From a virus: a DNA stretch of 27,753 bases. Shown here one piece after another: positions 1-5,696 of this stretch. Position 1 is the stretch's first letter. Every line of letters begins with the position of its first letter. The notes beneath the pieces were generated by a model, which had not been told where the DNA came from, did not search any database, and was given only the letters and a program-made list of their open reading frames with translations. The stretch lies in IMG/VR virus record IMGVR_UViG_3300017773_000100, positions 1-27,753 of that record. One strand, 5' to 3'. The position numbers were made by a program, and so were the translations under genes.

Positions 1-68
1 TCACTTTTACATAAAATTTTTGAAATTTTTTTTGGCTAATTAGGATTACTAGTTGTACCTTAGTCGTC

Positions 69-272
69 ATGGAGTATATGGCTTTACCGATGATATTAAG
101 GCAGGTTCGATTGTCGCAGGGGTTGACTCAACGCAGCGTTGCGAAGCACTTAGGAATTGACTCTAATAAGCTCTGTGCCAAGGAGATGGGCAGAGAGTCT
201 ATGAATTTACGTCATATTGAGATGTATGCTCAATTCCTGGGATATGAGTTAACTTTATGTGTTAAGCGATAG
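69..272 (+). CDS. Small XRE-family helix-turn-helix regulator
   Basis: The 67-residue product is essentially one helix-turn-helix domain. Residues 10-30 (RQVRLSQGLTQRSVAKHLGI) match the XRE/Cro pattern of an Arg-rich first helix followed by GLTQ..VA..LGI, and residues 38-60 (KEMGRESMNLRHIEMYAQFLGYE) match the usual end of the fold. It probably binds DNA as a dimer and regulates transcription; the target is not visible here. In-frame ATG codons at residues 4 and 8 are alternative starts; the domain begins near residue 9, so all would give an intact fold. No Shine-Dalgarno sequence precedes any of them. It ends with TAG. It lies just upstream of the small-ORF cluster and the structural module, so it could be a late-gene regulator, but nothing proves that. 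The family call is firm; the role is open. Confidence 0.8.
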   Translation: MEYMALPMILRQVRLSQGLTQRSVAKHLGIDSNKLCAKEMGRESMNLRHIEMYAQFLGYELTLCVKR

Positions 273-305
273 TGTTTTTGTTATTTTTATATTTTTATTT
301 TATCT

Positions 306-458
306 ATGCGTATTATTTTCATTTATTTATTGGATAATATGTTTTGGTTATTTTTGTTACTTATTTGGTCTTTTGGTTTTATTTCGGGTTATGTTGTTTC
401 TTGGTCAGACATGAAGCGATCTTTGCGTAGGTATAATAAGCGAAAGTTGGGTGATTGA
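306..458 (+). CDS. Small single-span membrane protein, 50 residues
   Basis: This 50-residue reading frame starts MRIIFIYLLDNMF and has one strongly hydrophobic stretch at about residues 12-32 (rich in Phe, Leu, Trp, Ile), followed by a basic tail at about residues 36-47 (MKRSLRRYNKRK). That arrangement predicts a single membrane helix with the positive C-terminus in the cytoplasm. It is 33 bases after the helix-turn-helix gene and 10 bases before the next small frame, on the same strand, which fits a gene cluster. Small membrane proteins in phages can be holins, spanins or superinfection-exclusion factors, but nothing here chooses among them. The T-rich base composition makes chance hydrophobic frames likely, so reality rests on position and the basic tail. 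Confidence 0.45.
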   Translation: MRIIFIYLLDNMFWLFLLLIWSFGFISGYVVSWSDMKRSLRRYNKRKLGD

Positions 459-468
459 TTTGGTTGTT

Positions 469-621
469 ATGTTTCGTTTAGTTTGTTTGGATCGTGGTAT
501 TGTTAAGGTTGAGGTTTCTGATATTTTAGAGTTTTCTAGTGATTGTGATTGTGATCTTTGTTTATCTCGTTTATCTGATAGAGATTTTTTTTTAAGTTTT
601 ATTAAATTTCATAGTTTATGA
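469..621 (+). CDS. Hypothetical small protein, 50 residues, Cys-containing
   Basis: The frame starts MFRLVCLDRG and has a cluster of Cys and Asp at about residues 26-31 (CDCDLC). It begins 10 bases after the preceding small frame and its TGA stop overlaps the next ATG as ATGA at 618-621, the pattern of translationally coupled genes. I do not recognise a family. The three cysteines in six residues could bind a metal but do not form a complete standard zinc motif. The stretch is T-rich and short, so the frame alone is weak evidence; the exact stop/start overlap with its neighbour is the main support. Confidence 0.4.
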   Translation: MFRLVCLDRGIVKVEVSDILEFSSDCDCDLCLSRLSDRDFFLSFIKFHSL

Positions 622-728
622 GTTATTCGGGTATTCCTCATGTCAGTACTTGTCGGGAATTGTGTGGTGTTAGGCTTTATTTTGGTATGTTTTCTTATTT
701 ACGGAGGAAGAAAAGGGTTTTATTATGA
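618..728 (+). CDS. Hypothetical very small protein, 36 residues
   Basis: This 36-residue frame (starts MSYSGIPHVS, ends in a basic run RRKKRVLL) is joined by ATGA overlaps at both ends, with the frame before it at 618-621 and with the zinc-ribbon gene after it at 725-728. Two consecutive overlaps of this kind suggest a real coupled chain rather than random frames. No domain is recognisable; the only visible feature is the basic C-terminus, which could contact nucleic acid. It could also be just a short leader whose translation carries ribosomes onto the next gene. Confidence 0.35.
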   Translation: MSYSGIPHVSTCRELCGVRLYFGMFSYLRRKKRVLL

Positions 729-949
729 TGTTATCTAGTTGTGAATTTATTTTGGATGAGGGTTTATTTTTGGATAGTCATCGTCTTCGTATAATGGGAG
801 GGGGTTGTGAAAGGGTTATTTCACCTTTTAAGGATAGGTTACGAGTTTATTCTCGATTAAAGCGAGTTAGGCTTTGCGAGAGTTGTTGGATAATTTTGCA
901 GGATAATGATTTAAAGTGTCCTAATTGTTTATCAATTAATCATCCTTAA
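725..949 (+). CDS. Small zinc-ribbon protein, 74 residues
   Basis: The C-terminal third holds two CxxC pairs, CESC at about residues 51-54 and CPNC at about 66-69, about a dozen residues apart. This is the four-cysteine zinc ribbon typical of many small phage and host proteins that bind nucleic acid or protein partners. The N-terminal half (residues 1-45) has no motif I recognise. It starts at the end of an ATGA chain with the previous frame, so its translation is probably coupled; a second Met follows directly. A GGAGG sequence at 703-707 is 17 bases before the start, too far to act as a normal Shine-Dalgarno site. Function unknown; zinc binding is likely from the cysteine spacing. Confidence 0.6.
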   Translation: MMLSSCEFILDEGLFLDSHRLRIMGGGCERVISPFKDRLRVYSRLKRVRLCESCWIILQDNDLKCPNCLSINHP

Positions 950-1086
950 GTATTGTACCTGGTATGTGTCCTGTTGCAATTTCAATTTCTATGTAATCTT
1001 CTAAGTAGTCCATTTGTTAAAAATAAAAAAAACATAAAAAAAAAGTGTAGTATTATTGGTATTTATTTTTTTATTATCTTCACTTT

Positions 1087-1980
1087 ATGGCGAAGAAAAG
1101 TAAATTGGGTGTTCCTTCTGTAGGTGTAGATTCTTTTTTAAAGGATTATTTAGAAAAGAGGAAAAAACCTTCCAGTGATAAAGTTGATTCTGTTACTAAT
1201 TTTGAGTCAAGGATTCAAGACCCTTCAAAGTATATAGTAAATCCAGATGGTAGTACTAGTACTCATAAGATGTTTTCTTTTGAGGCAGGAGGTAAATATT
1301 ATGTTGCACCTGAGATAGCAGAAGATGAGAATGGAAATCTTATACATAGAACAGGTCGAGCAGCAGTAGATCATGCTTTAAGAACAAAAAATTATAAAGA
1401 GTTTGCTACGGATGCAGAAGCAAAGGCTTATGCTGCCGATGGTTATAAGTCAGGAACTCCAATGGAAAGTTTTGAGTACTTAGGCAGGAAAAAGACTGGA
1501 CCTAGTGTAAATTCTTTTTTAAAAACCAGGAATAAAAAAAAGGCAACGTCTTCAGAAGTTTCACCTACTTCGGGTGATCTTTTTTCTAAGTTTAAGGAGA
1601 CTTTACCAGATAATTTAAAATACACTAATGAGAAGGAGTATAATTTAAGGGGTTATTGGGAATCTTTGGGTAGTCCTTCGGAGTTTGATTATAGTCAGCC
1701 TAAAGAAAAAGATGGTTATTATCATGCTTTTAGTAGAAATCCAAGAACAGGAGAGATATTAAAAAAAGAAAATCATCCTACTTTTAATATGGCTATTGAT
1801 AAAGACATAAAATCTGGTTTCTATCCTTATAGAAATAAAAAAACAGGTACGGTTTATACTTTTGACAAAGAGCCTAATCCTAATGATTATGTCAAGTATG
1901 AAAAACCTTTTTCATACTTAGGTCTTAATAGGTCTATCCCTAGTGTAAATGCTTTTTTAAAAACCAGGAATAAAAAATAA
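1087..1980 (+). CDS. Two-module virion-associated-type protein with repeated PSVxxFLK tags
   Basis: The 297 residues are built as tag, module, tag, module, tag. The tag appears at about residues 10-27 (PSVGVDSFLKDYLEKRKK), 139-152 (PSVNSFLKTRNKKK) and 285-297 (PSVNAFLKTRNKK, the very C-terminus). Module one (about 60-122) reads like a small domain common in phage structural and internal proteins, with a KYYVAPEI strand, an AAVDHAL helix and a final F-T-D-x-x-x-A-x-A-Y-A helix. Module two (about 176-275) carries RGYWESLG, then DGYYHAF and ENHPTF, another pattern I associate with phage virion proteins. No catalytic motif is seen. It lies upstream of the packaging genes and 3 bases before the next gene. 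The function is unknown; a packaged or capsid-associated role is an inference from the module types and location. Confidence 0.65.
   Translation: MAKKSKLGVPSVGVDSFLKDYLEKRKKPSSDKVDSVTNFESRIQDPSKYIVNPDGSTSTHKMFSFEAGGKYYVAPEIAEDENGNLIHRTGRAAVDHALRTKNYKEFATDAEAKAYAADGYKSGTPMESFEYLGRKKTGPSVNSFLKTRNKKKATSSEVSPTSGDLFSKFKETLPDNLKYTNEKEYNLRGYWESLGSPSEFDYSQPKEKDGYYHAFSRNPRTGEILKKENHPTFNMAIDKDIKSGFYPYRNKKTGTVYTFDKEPNPNDYVKYEKPFSYLGLNRSIPSVNAFLKTRNKK
1501..1539 (+). repeat. 39-bp repeat, copy 1 (encodes a PSVNSFLKTRNKK tag)
   Basis: This 39-base stretch matches 1939-1977 with a single difference (T here, G there, at the 13th base). It encodes the middle tag of the 297-residue protein in the same frame as the second copy. 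The two tags are almost identical at DNA level, including silent positions, while the modules between them are unrelated, pointing to a recent duplication or gene conversion. Confidence 0.9.
1939..1977 (+). repeat. 39-bp repeat, copy 2 (encodes the C-terminal tag)
   Basis: This is the second copy of the 39-base direct repeat, differing by one base from 1501-1539. It encodes the last residues of the 297-residue protein, directly before its TAA stop, so the tag forms the exact C-terminus. Confidence 0.9.
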
Positions 1981-1983
1981 ATA

Positions 1984-2283
1984 ATGGATAAGATTGATTC
2001 GATAGACAGGCAGCCTATTTTAAATGTTATAGAGCTTATAGTTGCTGGAGGAGGCAAGGGAGTAAATTCTGATTTTGTTTGGCAGGTTGGCAGGGAGTAT
2101 AGTATAGGTAATGGTAGGAGGGCTAGGTGCAGTTCTATTCGTCATGATACTAATTCTTATTTTTTCAATGGTCAATCAAGGTGGACTGTATATGTTGAGA
2201 ATGAGAATGGGGATGAGTGTGCTTTTGTTCACTATGAGAATGCTGAACTTCATATAAAGTGTGACATTCCAAAAATTATTTAA
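1984..2283 (+). CDS. Hypothetical protein, 99 residues
   Basis: I do not recognise a family. The sequence begins with a short helical stretch (about residues 10-22, PILNVIELIVAGG), then looks mostly beta: VWQVGREYSIG, SYFFNGQSRWTVYVENENGDECAFVHYENAELHIKC. It has two Cys (about 77 and 93) but no metal motif, no signal peptide and no membrane helix. It starts 3 bases after the stop of the tagged two-module gene, so the two are surely co-transcribed and probably translationally linked. A 51-base A/T-rich gap with palindromes separates it from the next gene. Being next to virion-type genes suggests a small structural or assembly protein, which is inference only. Confidence 0.65.
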   Translation: MDKIDSIDRQPILNVIELIVAGGGKGVNSDFVWQVGREYSIGNGRRARCSSIRHDTNSYFFNGQSRWTVYVENENGDECAFVHYENAELHIKCDIPKII

Positions 2284-2294
2284 TATATTAGCGT

Positions 2295-2332
2295 AGTTAA
2301 TTAACTTTTTTTTTATTATAAAATATTTTATA
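2295..2332 (+). promoter_or_regulatory. Paired palindromes and T tract before the 238-residue gene
   Basis: Two perfect palindromes flank a run of T. The first is AGTTAATTAACT at 2295-2306; T's run 2306-2314; then TATAAAATATTTTATA at 2317-2332 is a 16-base perfect palindrome that ends two bases before the ATG at 2335. The arrangement could be a promoter with operator sites or a weak A/U hairpin covering the start codon. The DNA is so AT-rich that some palindromy is expected, but 16 bases without a mismatch placed against a start codon is notable. Confidence 0.35.
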
Positions 2333-2334
2333 CA

Positions 2335-3051
2335 ATGGCAATCTCAGTAAAAAGCGTAAGCTTTAAATTAAAAGGTGAAGATCAAAGTGCAGCATCATCA
2401 GATGTAGCAGTTATGTCTAACACAATTGTTTCTGTCGAAGGAACTCAAGATGATTTTACAGTGAAAGTTCCTGTAAATGGATTAGGTTTGAAAGAATTAG
2501 TTGGTACTAACGTATCTTCTAGTGGTAGTATTACTTTATCAGGAGGTATTGGTAACATAACAGCTTTAACAGTTGATGGTGTTCAGATTTTTGATGTTAC
2601 TTCTCCTATAGTAGGTGCAACTCCAGTAGATTTAACTTCTCAAGCTTTTGCTTTAGCAGTAGCGATAAATGATTATACTAGTGTTCCAAACTACACAGCT
2701 TCAGCAGCAGGGGCAGTTGTTACTATTGAAGCAGCAGGATCTGTAGGTACTGGTGCTAATACTAACGCAGTAGTAGGAACAAAGACAGGAGCTTTAACTT
2801 TAACTGCTGTTGATTTTTCAGGTGGTACAAACGCTATGTCAGTTTTTATAACAGCAGCAGGTACTATTTTTTCTTTGCCTTTACTGGCAGGAGGTTCAGT
2901 AAACTTAAACGCTTATGGTGTTAGAAGTGTAGTTCCTACTGCAACAGGAAGTAGTGTTTATTATTCAGATGAGTTTGGAGTATTTGTAAATGTTTACGAA
3001 TCAAGTTCAACGGTAGCACAGGTTAAAACTTTGATAAACGCATTGGTTTAA
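2335..3051 (+). CDS. Beta-rich structural protein, likely abundant decoration or fibre-type protein
   Basis: The 238-residue product has almost no charged helices and is rich in Gly, Ser, Thr, Val and Ala, as in phage decoration and fibre proteins. Residues about 63-167 form a module (SGSITLSGGIGNITALTVDG ... AINDYTSVPNYTASAAG ... ) that is repeated in the 623-residue fibre-like protein at 14030-15901 (AINAYVSTPEYTASASG there). The C-terminal part (about 168-238) contains GTIFSLPLLAGGSVN, GVRSVVPTATGSSVYYSD and a last helix, a pattern I have seen in small phage proteins without a known function. It stands alone between its own A/T-rich leader and a strong terminator, and it uses GCA/ACA/GGT codons like the capsid gene, so high expression is likely. 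Exact role unknown. Confidence 0.7.
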   Translation: MAISVKSVSFKLKGEDQSAASSDVAVMSNTIVSVEGTQDDFTVKVPVNGLGLKELVGTNVSSSGSITLSGGIGNITALTVDGVQIFDVTSPIVGATPVDLTSQAFALAVAINDYTSVPNYTASAAGAVVTIEAAGSVGTGANTNAVVGTKTGALTLTAVDFSGGTNAMSVFITAAGTIFSLPLLAGGSVNLNAYGVRSVVPTATGSSVYYSDEFGVFVNVYESSSTVAQVKTLINALV

Positions 3052-3111
3052 TAAACGCATTATAATATTTTTCTATACATTTTTTTTCCATAGGTGTGTG
3101 TTTTTAAGTTT

Positions 3112-3147
3112 GAGTCTAGGTTTAGTGAGCCTAGACTCTTTTTTTTT
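3112..3147 (+). terminator. Strong intrinsic terminator after the 238-residue gene
   Basis: A perfect 9-bp stem, GAGTCTAGG at 3112-3120 and CCTAGACTC at 3130-3138, encloses a 9-base loop and is followed by nine T's (3139-3147). This is a textbook rho-independent terminator on the + strand, isolating the upstream gene from the packaging genes. Confidence 0.92.
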
Positions 3148-3158
3148 GTTTATATTAG
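3139..3158 (+). promoter_or_regulatory. T9-N3-TATATT element, candidate promoter for the terminase unit
   Basis: A run of nine T's is followed after exactly 3 bases by TATATTAG (3151-3158). The same layout (T run, 3 bases, TATATT) occurs at 5647-5667 and 12199-12218, each between transcription units and upstream of a unit's first gene. TATATTTG in one copy fits the Bacteroidota -7 consensus TAnnTTTG, but no clear -33 TTG is present. A promoter is a plausible inference, not shown. Confidence 0.3.
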
Positions 3159-3184
3159 TATTAGTTAAAATTAGTTGTGATTAT

Positions 3185-3205
3185 TCACACATTTAAAATA
3201 TAAAA
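3185..3205 (+). promoter_or_regulatory. Conserved leader TCACACATTTARAATA-N5 before ATG, copy 1
   Basis: The 16 bases at 3185-3200 are followed by 5 bases and the ATG at 3206. The same 16 bases with one change (A to G) and the same 5-base spacing precede the ATG at 23558. The left end also forms TGTGA-N4-TCACA (3176-3189), an inverted repeat. A translation-start or promoter element is inferred. Confidence 0.5.
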
Positions 3206-3568
3206 ATGAAAAGACCAAAGATTACAGACAGTAAGGCTTCTAAGTATGTAGATTACTTAGAGGATAAGTTAAAGGGTTTTGAGATCGGTTCTATAGAGGC
3301 TGAGTCTTATTTATCTTTAAAGAATTTCATTTCTCAGGGCAATGCTTTATTGGCTAAGATTAAGTTTGATGGTAGTGAGTTGGGCGATAAGGATGACAAG
3401 CAGATAGAGAGGGGATTAAAGTTTGCAGATAAGATGTTGGATCACAATTCTGCTCTTCGTGATTTATTTGAGAAGGTAGGAGGGGAGAAGATTAAGGAGT
3501 TAGAGAGTAGGACTTATGAGAAGAAGGTAGCTTCGAGTTATGAGGCAGCTATGCCAGAGAGGAAATGA
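3206..3568 (+). CDS. Small helical protein before TerL, candidate small terminase subunit
   Basis: The 120-residue product is charged and predicted mostly helical: SKASKYVDYLEDKLKGFEIG, an ESYLSLKNFISQGNALLAKI helix, then GLKFADKMLDHNSALRDLFEKVGGEKIKELESRTYEKK as a long amphipathic or coiled helix (about residues 70-107). It overlaps TerL by the 4-base ATGA, so the two are translationally coupled. Small terminase subunits usually sit directly before TerL, are of about this size, and combine an N-terminal DNA-binding part with a helical oligomerisation part. No clear helix-turn-helix is seen here, so the terminase role rests on position, size and helical character. It could instead be another packaging accessory protein. 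Confidence 0.55.
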   Translation: MKRPKITDSKASKYVDYLEDKLKGFEIGSIEAESYLSLKNFISQGNALLAKIKFDGSELGDKDDKQIERGLKFADKMLDHNSALRDLFEKVGGEKIKELESRTYEKKVASSYEAAMPERK

Positions 3569-5646
3569 GGAAACGCAAAACGCTATCTCCTTCGGCAATG
3601 TTACCATCAGAATTTGAGAGGGAGCGAGAGATTAGGTTAAGTGGTGTTTTGGAATATACTATTACTTTGCCAGAGCCACCTTCTTATAAAAAGATAGCAG
3701 GTTGGAATCAGAACATTAATAATCAGAGGTGGAAGATCCCTAGTGATATATTGAGTCAAAAGGAGTTTGAGGCTTTAGACTTTGATGATCAGGTTATTTA
3801 TTTAAAGAAGATTACTAAGCGTAGGACTGAGGGTTATTGGTTTTACAATCATGGGAACATAGAGTATTTGACAGGGGATCATTATTTTTACTTAGCTCAT
3901 TGGAGGATAGATGGTATTGTACCTTATTGGAAGGATTCGGATTCCACTTTTTTTTACATAGAGAATCATTGTAAGTTTTTGGAGAACAGTTTAGGTTGGA
4001 TTCTTGTTACTAATCGTAGGGATGGTAAGACGGGTAGGGCTTGTTCTCTTATGTATAATAACATTACTTTACAGTATGATGCCAATGGTGGTATTCAGAG
4101 TAAGACTGGTGCAGATGCTAAGAAGATTTTCAGGAAGTTAATGTTATCTTGGCAGAAGTTGCCAGCATATTTAAAGCCTGTAGATGTTGGTGAGTCAGCT
4201 CCAAAGGCTTCTTTAGTTTTTGCAGAGCCAGCAAAGAGGAGTACTAAGGGAGCTAAGAAGGAGTACCGTACTGTTCTTAATTCTATGATAGATCATGGTC
4301 CAGCTACTGATACTCATTATGATGGTGATAAGATGAAGTATTATTATGATGATGAATTTGGTAAGACTGTAGAGGAGAATGTTTATGAGAGGTGGTTGAT
4401 TGTTAAGGAGTGTTTGGTTCAGGGTAGTACTGTTATAGGAAAGTCTATTCATACTACTACGGCAGAGGAGATGGAAGAGAAGGGTGGAGCGAATGCTAAG
4501 AAGTTGTGGGATGAGAGTAATTTACCTTTGGCTATTTCTAAGGGTAGGAATACAACTCCAACAGGATTGCTTCGTTGGTTTAAGCCAGCTCTTTTTGGTT
4601 TAGAGGGTTTTGTAGATGAGTATGGTTATAGTGTTGTTGAAGATCCTGAGAAGCCTGTTATGGGTATCCATGGAAAGGTTATAGAGTTTGGTTCTAGGAG
4701 TTATATTAACAAAAGGAGATTAGGATTAACTGGTTCTGCATTGGCAGGTGAGAAGAGGAAGTATCCTTTAACTATTGATGAGGCTTTTATTGAGGAGGGT
4801 AAGTTGAGTCCTTTTGACGTTATAAAGTTGAATGATCAGGTTAGTTATAATTCTGAGACTAATGGTATAGTTGTTACGGGAAATTTTGTTTGGTTAGATC
4901 AGGAGAAGACTGAGGCTGTTTGGCAGCCTACGGAATCAGGTCGTTGGAAGCAGTGTTGGTTACCTCATCCTAAAGATAGGAATAAGAAGATTTTATCTGG
5001 TAGACAAAGGAAGCCAGGGAATTATACTACGATAGTTTCTGGTTGTGATCCATTTGACCATAAGATAACTACAGATGGTAAGAAATCTAATGGTGCTAGT
5101 TATATTTTTCGCAAGTTAGATCCTTTAGATTCAGATAGGAGTAATATGTTTGTTTGTGAGTATGTTAATAGACCTGCGACTCCTGAGATGTTTTATGAGG
5201 ATATGGCAAAGCAGAGTGTTTATTATGGTTGTCAGTTATTGTGTGAGAACAATAAGATAGGGTTGATAAGGTGGTTTGAGAACAATGGTTTTGATTCTTA
5301 CTTAATGGAGAGACCTATGGAAACTCATACTGAGTATTCTAGGAAGCGACAATCTGAGAAGGGTATTCCTATGAGTGGTGAGGCAGTTAGGGAGGCTGCT
5401 GTATCTGTTACGGAGTCTTATATTTATGAGAATGTTGGTAGGGATTACAATACAAATGTCATGGGTAAGGTTTATTTTCAGGATTTGTGTAGGTGTTGGT
5501 TAAAGTTCAATCCTCAGAAGTGGACTGACTATGATGAGTTTGTTGGTGCAGCACTTTGTTTGTTTGCAGCGAGGAGTTATAGACCTCAAAAAAAGCCTAG
5601 AGGAAAAAAGAAATTCATTAAGACTTACAGAAAAAGGAGAAAATAA
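3565..5646 (+). CDS. terL: Terminase large subunit (packaging ATPase and nuclease)
   Basis: The 693-residue length and motifs fit a phage large terminase, which pumps DNA into the procapsid through the portal and cuts the concatemer. Residues 147-157 (VTNRRDGKTGR) are the Walker A-like loop with the GKT core; residues 258-265 (KYYYDDEF) are Walker B with its acidic pair; TTTAEEM at about 297-303 is in place for the coupling motif. The C-terminal RNase H-like nuclease shows its acidic residues at D495 (VSGCDP), E561 (LLCENN) and D657 or D655 (TDYDEF). The tail is strongly basic. It starts inside the stop of the preceding gene (ATGA). Lys and Arg are written almost only as AAG and AGG, unlike genes further right. 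The call is firm. Confidence 0.93.
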   Translation: MRKRKTLSPSAMLPSEFEREREIRLSGVLEYTITLPEPPSYKKIAGWNQNINNQRWKIPSDILSQKEFEALDFDDQVIYLKKITKRRTEGYWFYNHGNIEYLTGDHYFYLAHWRIDGIVPYWKDSDSTFFYIENHCKFLENSLGWILVTNRRDGKTGRACSLMYNNITLQYDANGGIQSKTGADAKKIFRKLMLSWQKLPAYLKPVDVGESAPKASLVFAEPAKRSTKGAKKEYRTVLNSMIDHGPATDTHYDGDKMKYYYDDEFGKTVEENVYERWLIVKECLVQGSTVIGKSIHTTTAEEMEEKGGANAKKLWDESNLPLAISKGRNTTPTGLLRWFKPALFGLEGFVDEYGYSVVEDPEKPVMGIHGKVIEFGSRSYINKRRLGLTGSALAGEKRKYPLTIDEAFIEEGKLSPFDVIKLNDQVSYNSETNGIVVTGNFVWLDQEKTEAVWQPTESGRWKQCWLPHPKDRNKKILSGRQRKPGNYTTIVSGCDPFDHKITTDGKKSNGASYIFRKLDPLDSDRSNMFVCEYVNRPATPEMFYEDMAKQSVYYGCQLLCENNKIGLIRWFENNGFDSYLMERPMETHTEYSRKRQSEKGIPMSGEAVREAAVSVTESYIYENVGRDYNTNVMGKVYFQDLCRCWLKFNPQKWTDYDEFVGAALCLFAARSYRPQKKPRGKKKFIKTYRKRRK

Positions 5647-5667
5647 TTTTTTTTTTATATATATTTG
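5647..5667 (+). promoter_or_regulatory. T10-N3-TATATTTG element, candidate promoter before the portal gene
   Basis: Ten T's (5647-5656), three bases, then TATATTTG (5660-5667), which fits the Bacteroidota -7 consensus TAnnTTTG. It lies 29 bases before the portal ATG. No hairpin precedes the T run here, so in this copy it is not a terminator tail. No convincing -33 TTG is visible at the usual distance. This is the best of the three related elements. Confidence 0.4.
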
Positions 5668-5696
5668 TTTATATAGTATAAATTCTTTAAGCAAGT

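Noticed and set aside
95-125. tRNA T-arm-like GGTTCGATTG
   Set aside because: It lies inside the helix-turn-helix gene, and no matching acceptor or anticodon stems flank it.
703-707. GGAGG as a Shine-Dalgarno site for the zinc-ribbon gene
   Set aside because: It is 17 bases from the ATG and inside a coding frame; other genes here lack such sites.
3176-3189. TGTGA-N4-TCACA as a CRP-type site
   Set aside because: The gap is 4 rather than 6 bases and there is no reason to expect CRP control in this phage; it is kept only as part of the shared leader.
4213-4452. Minus-strand frames opposite TerL, portal, capsid and other genes (also at 1443-1625, 5500-5694, 7808-8023, 8232-8414, 9680-9868, 10760-10957, 16559-16753, 23893-24102, 24208-24432)
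   Set aside because: Each is antisense to a well-supported gene, with composition dictated by that gene's codons and no domain of its own.
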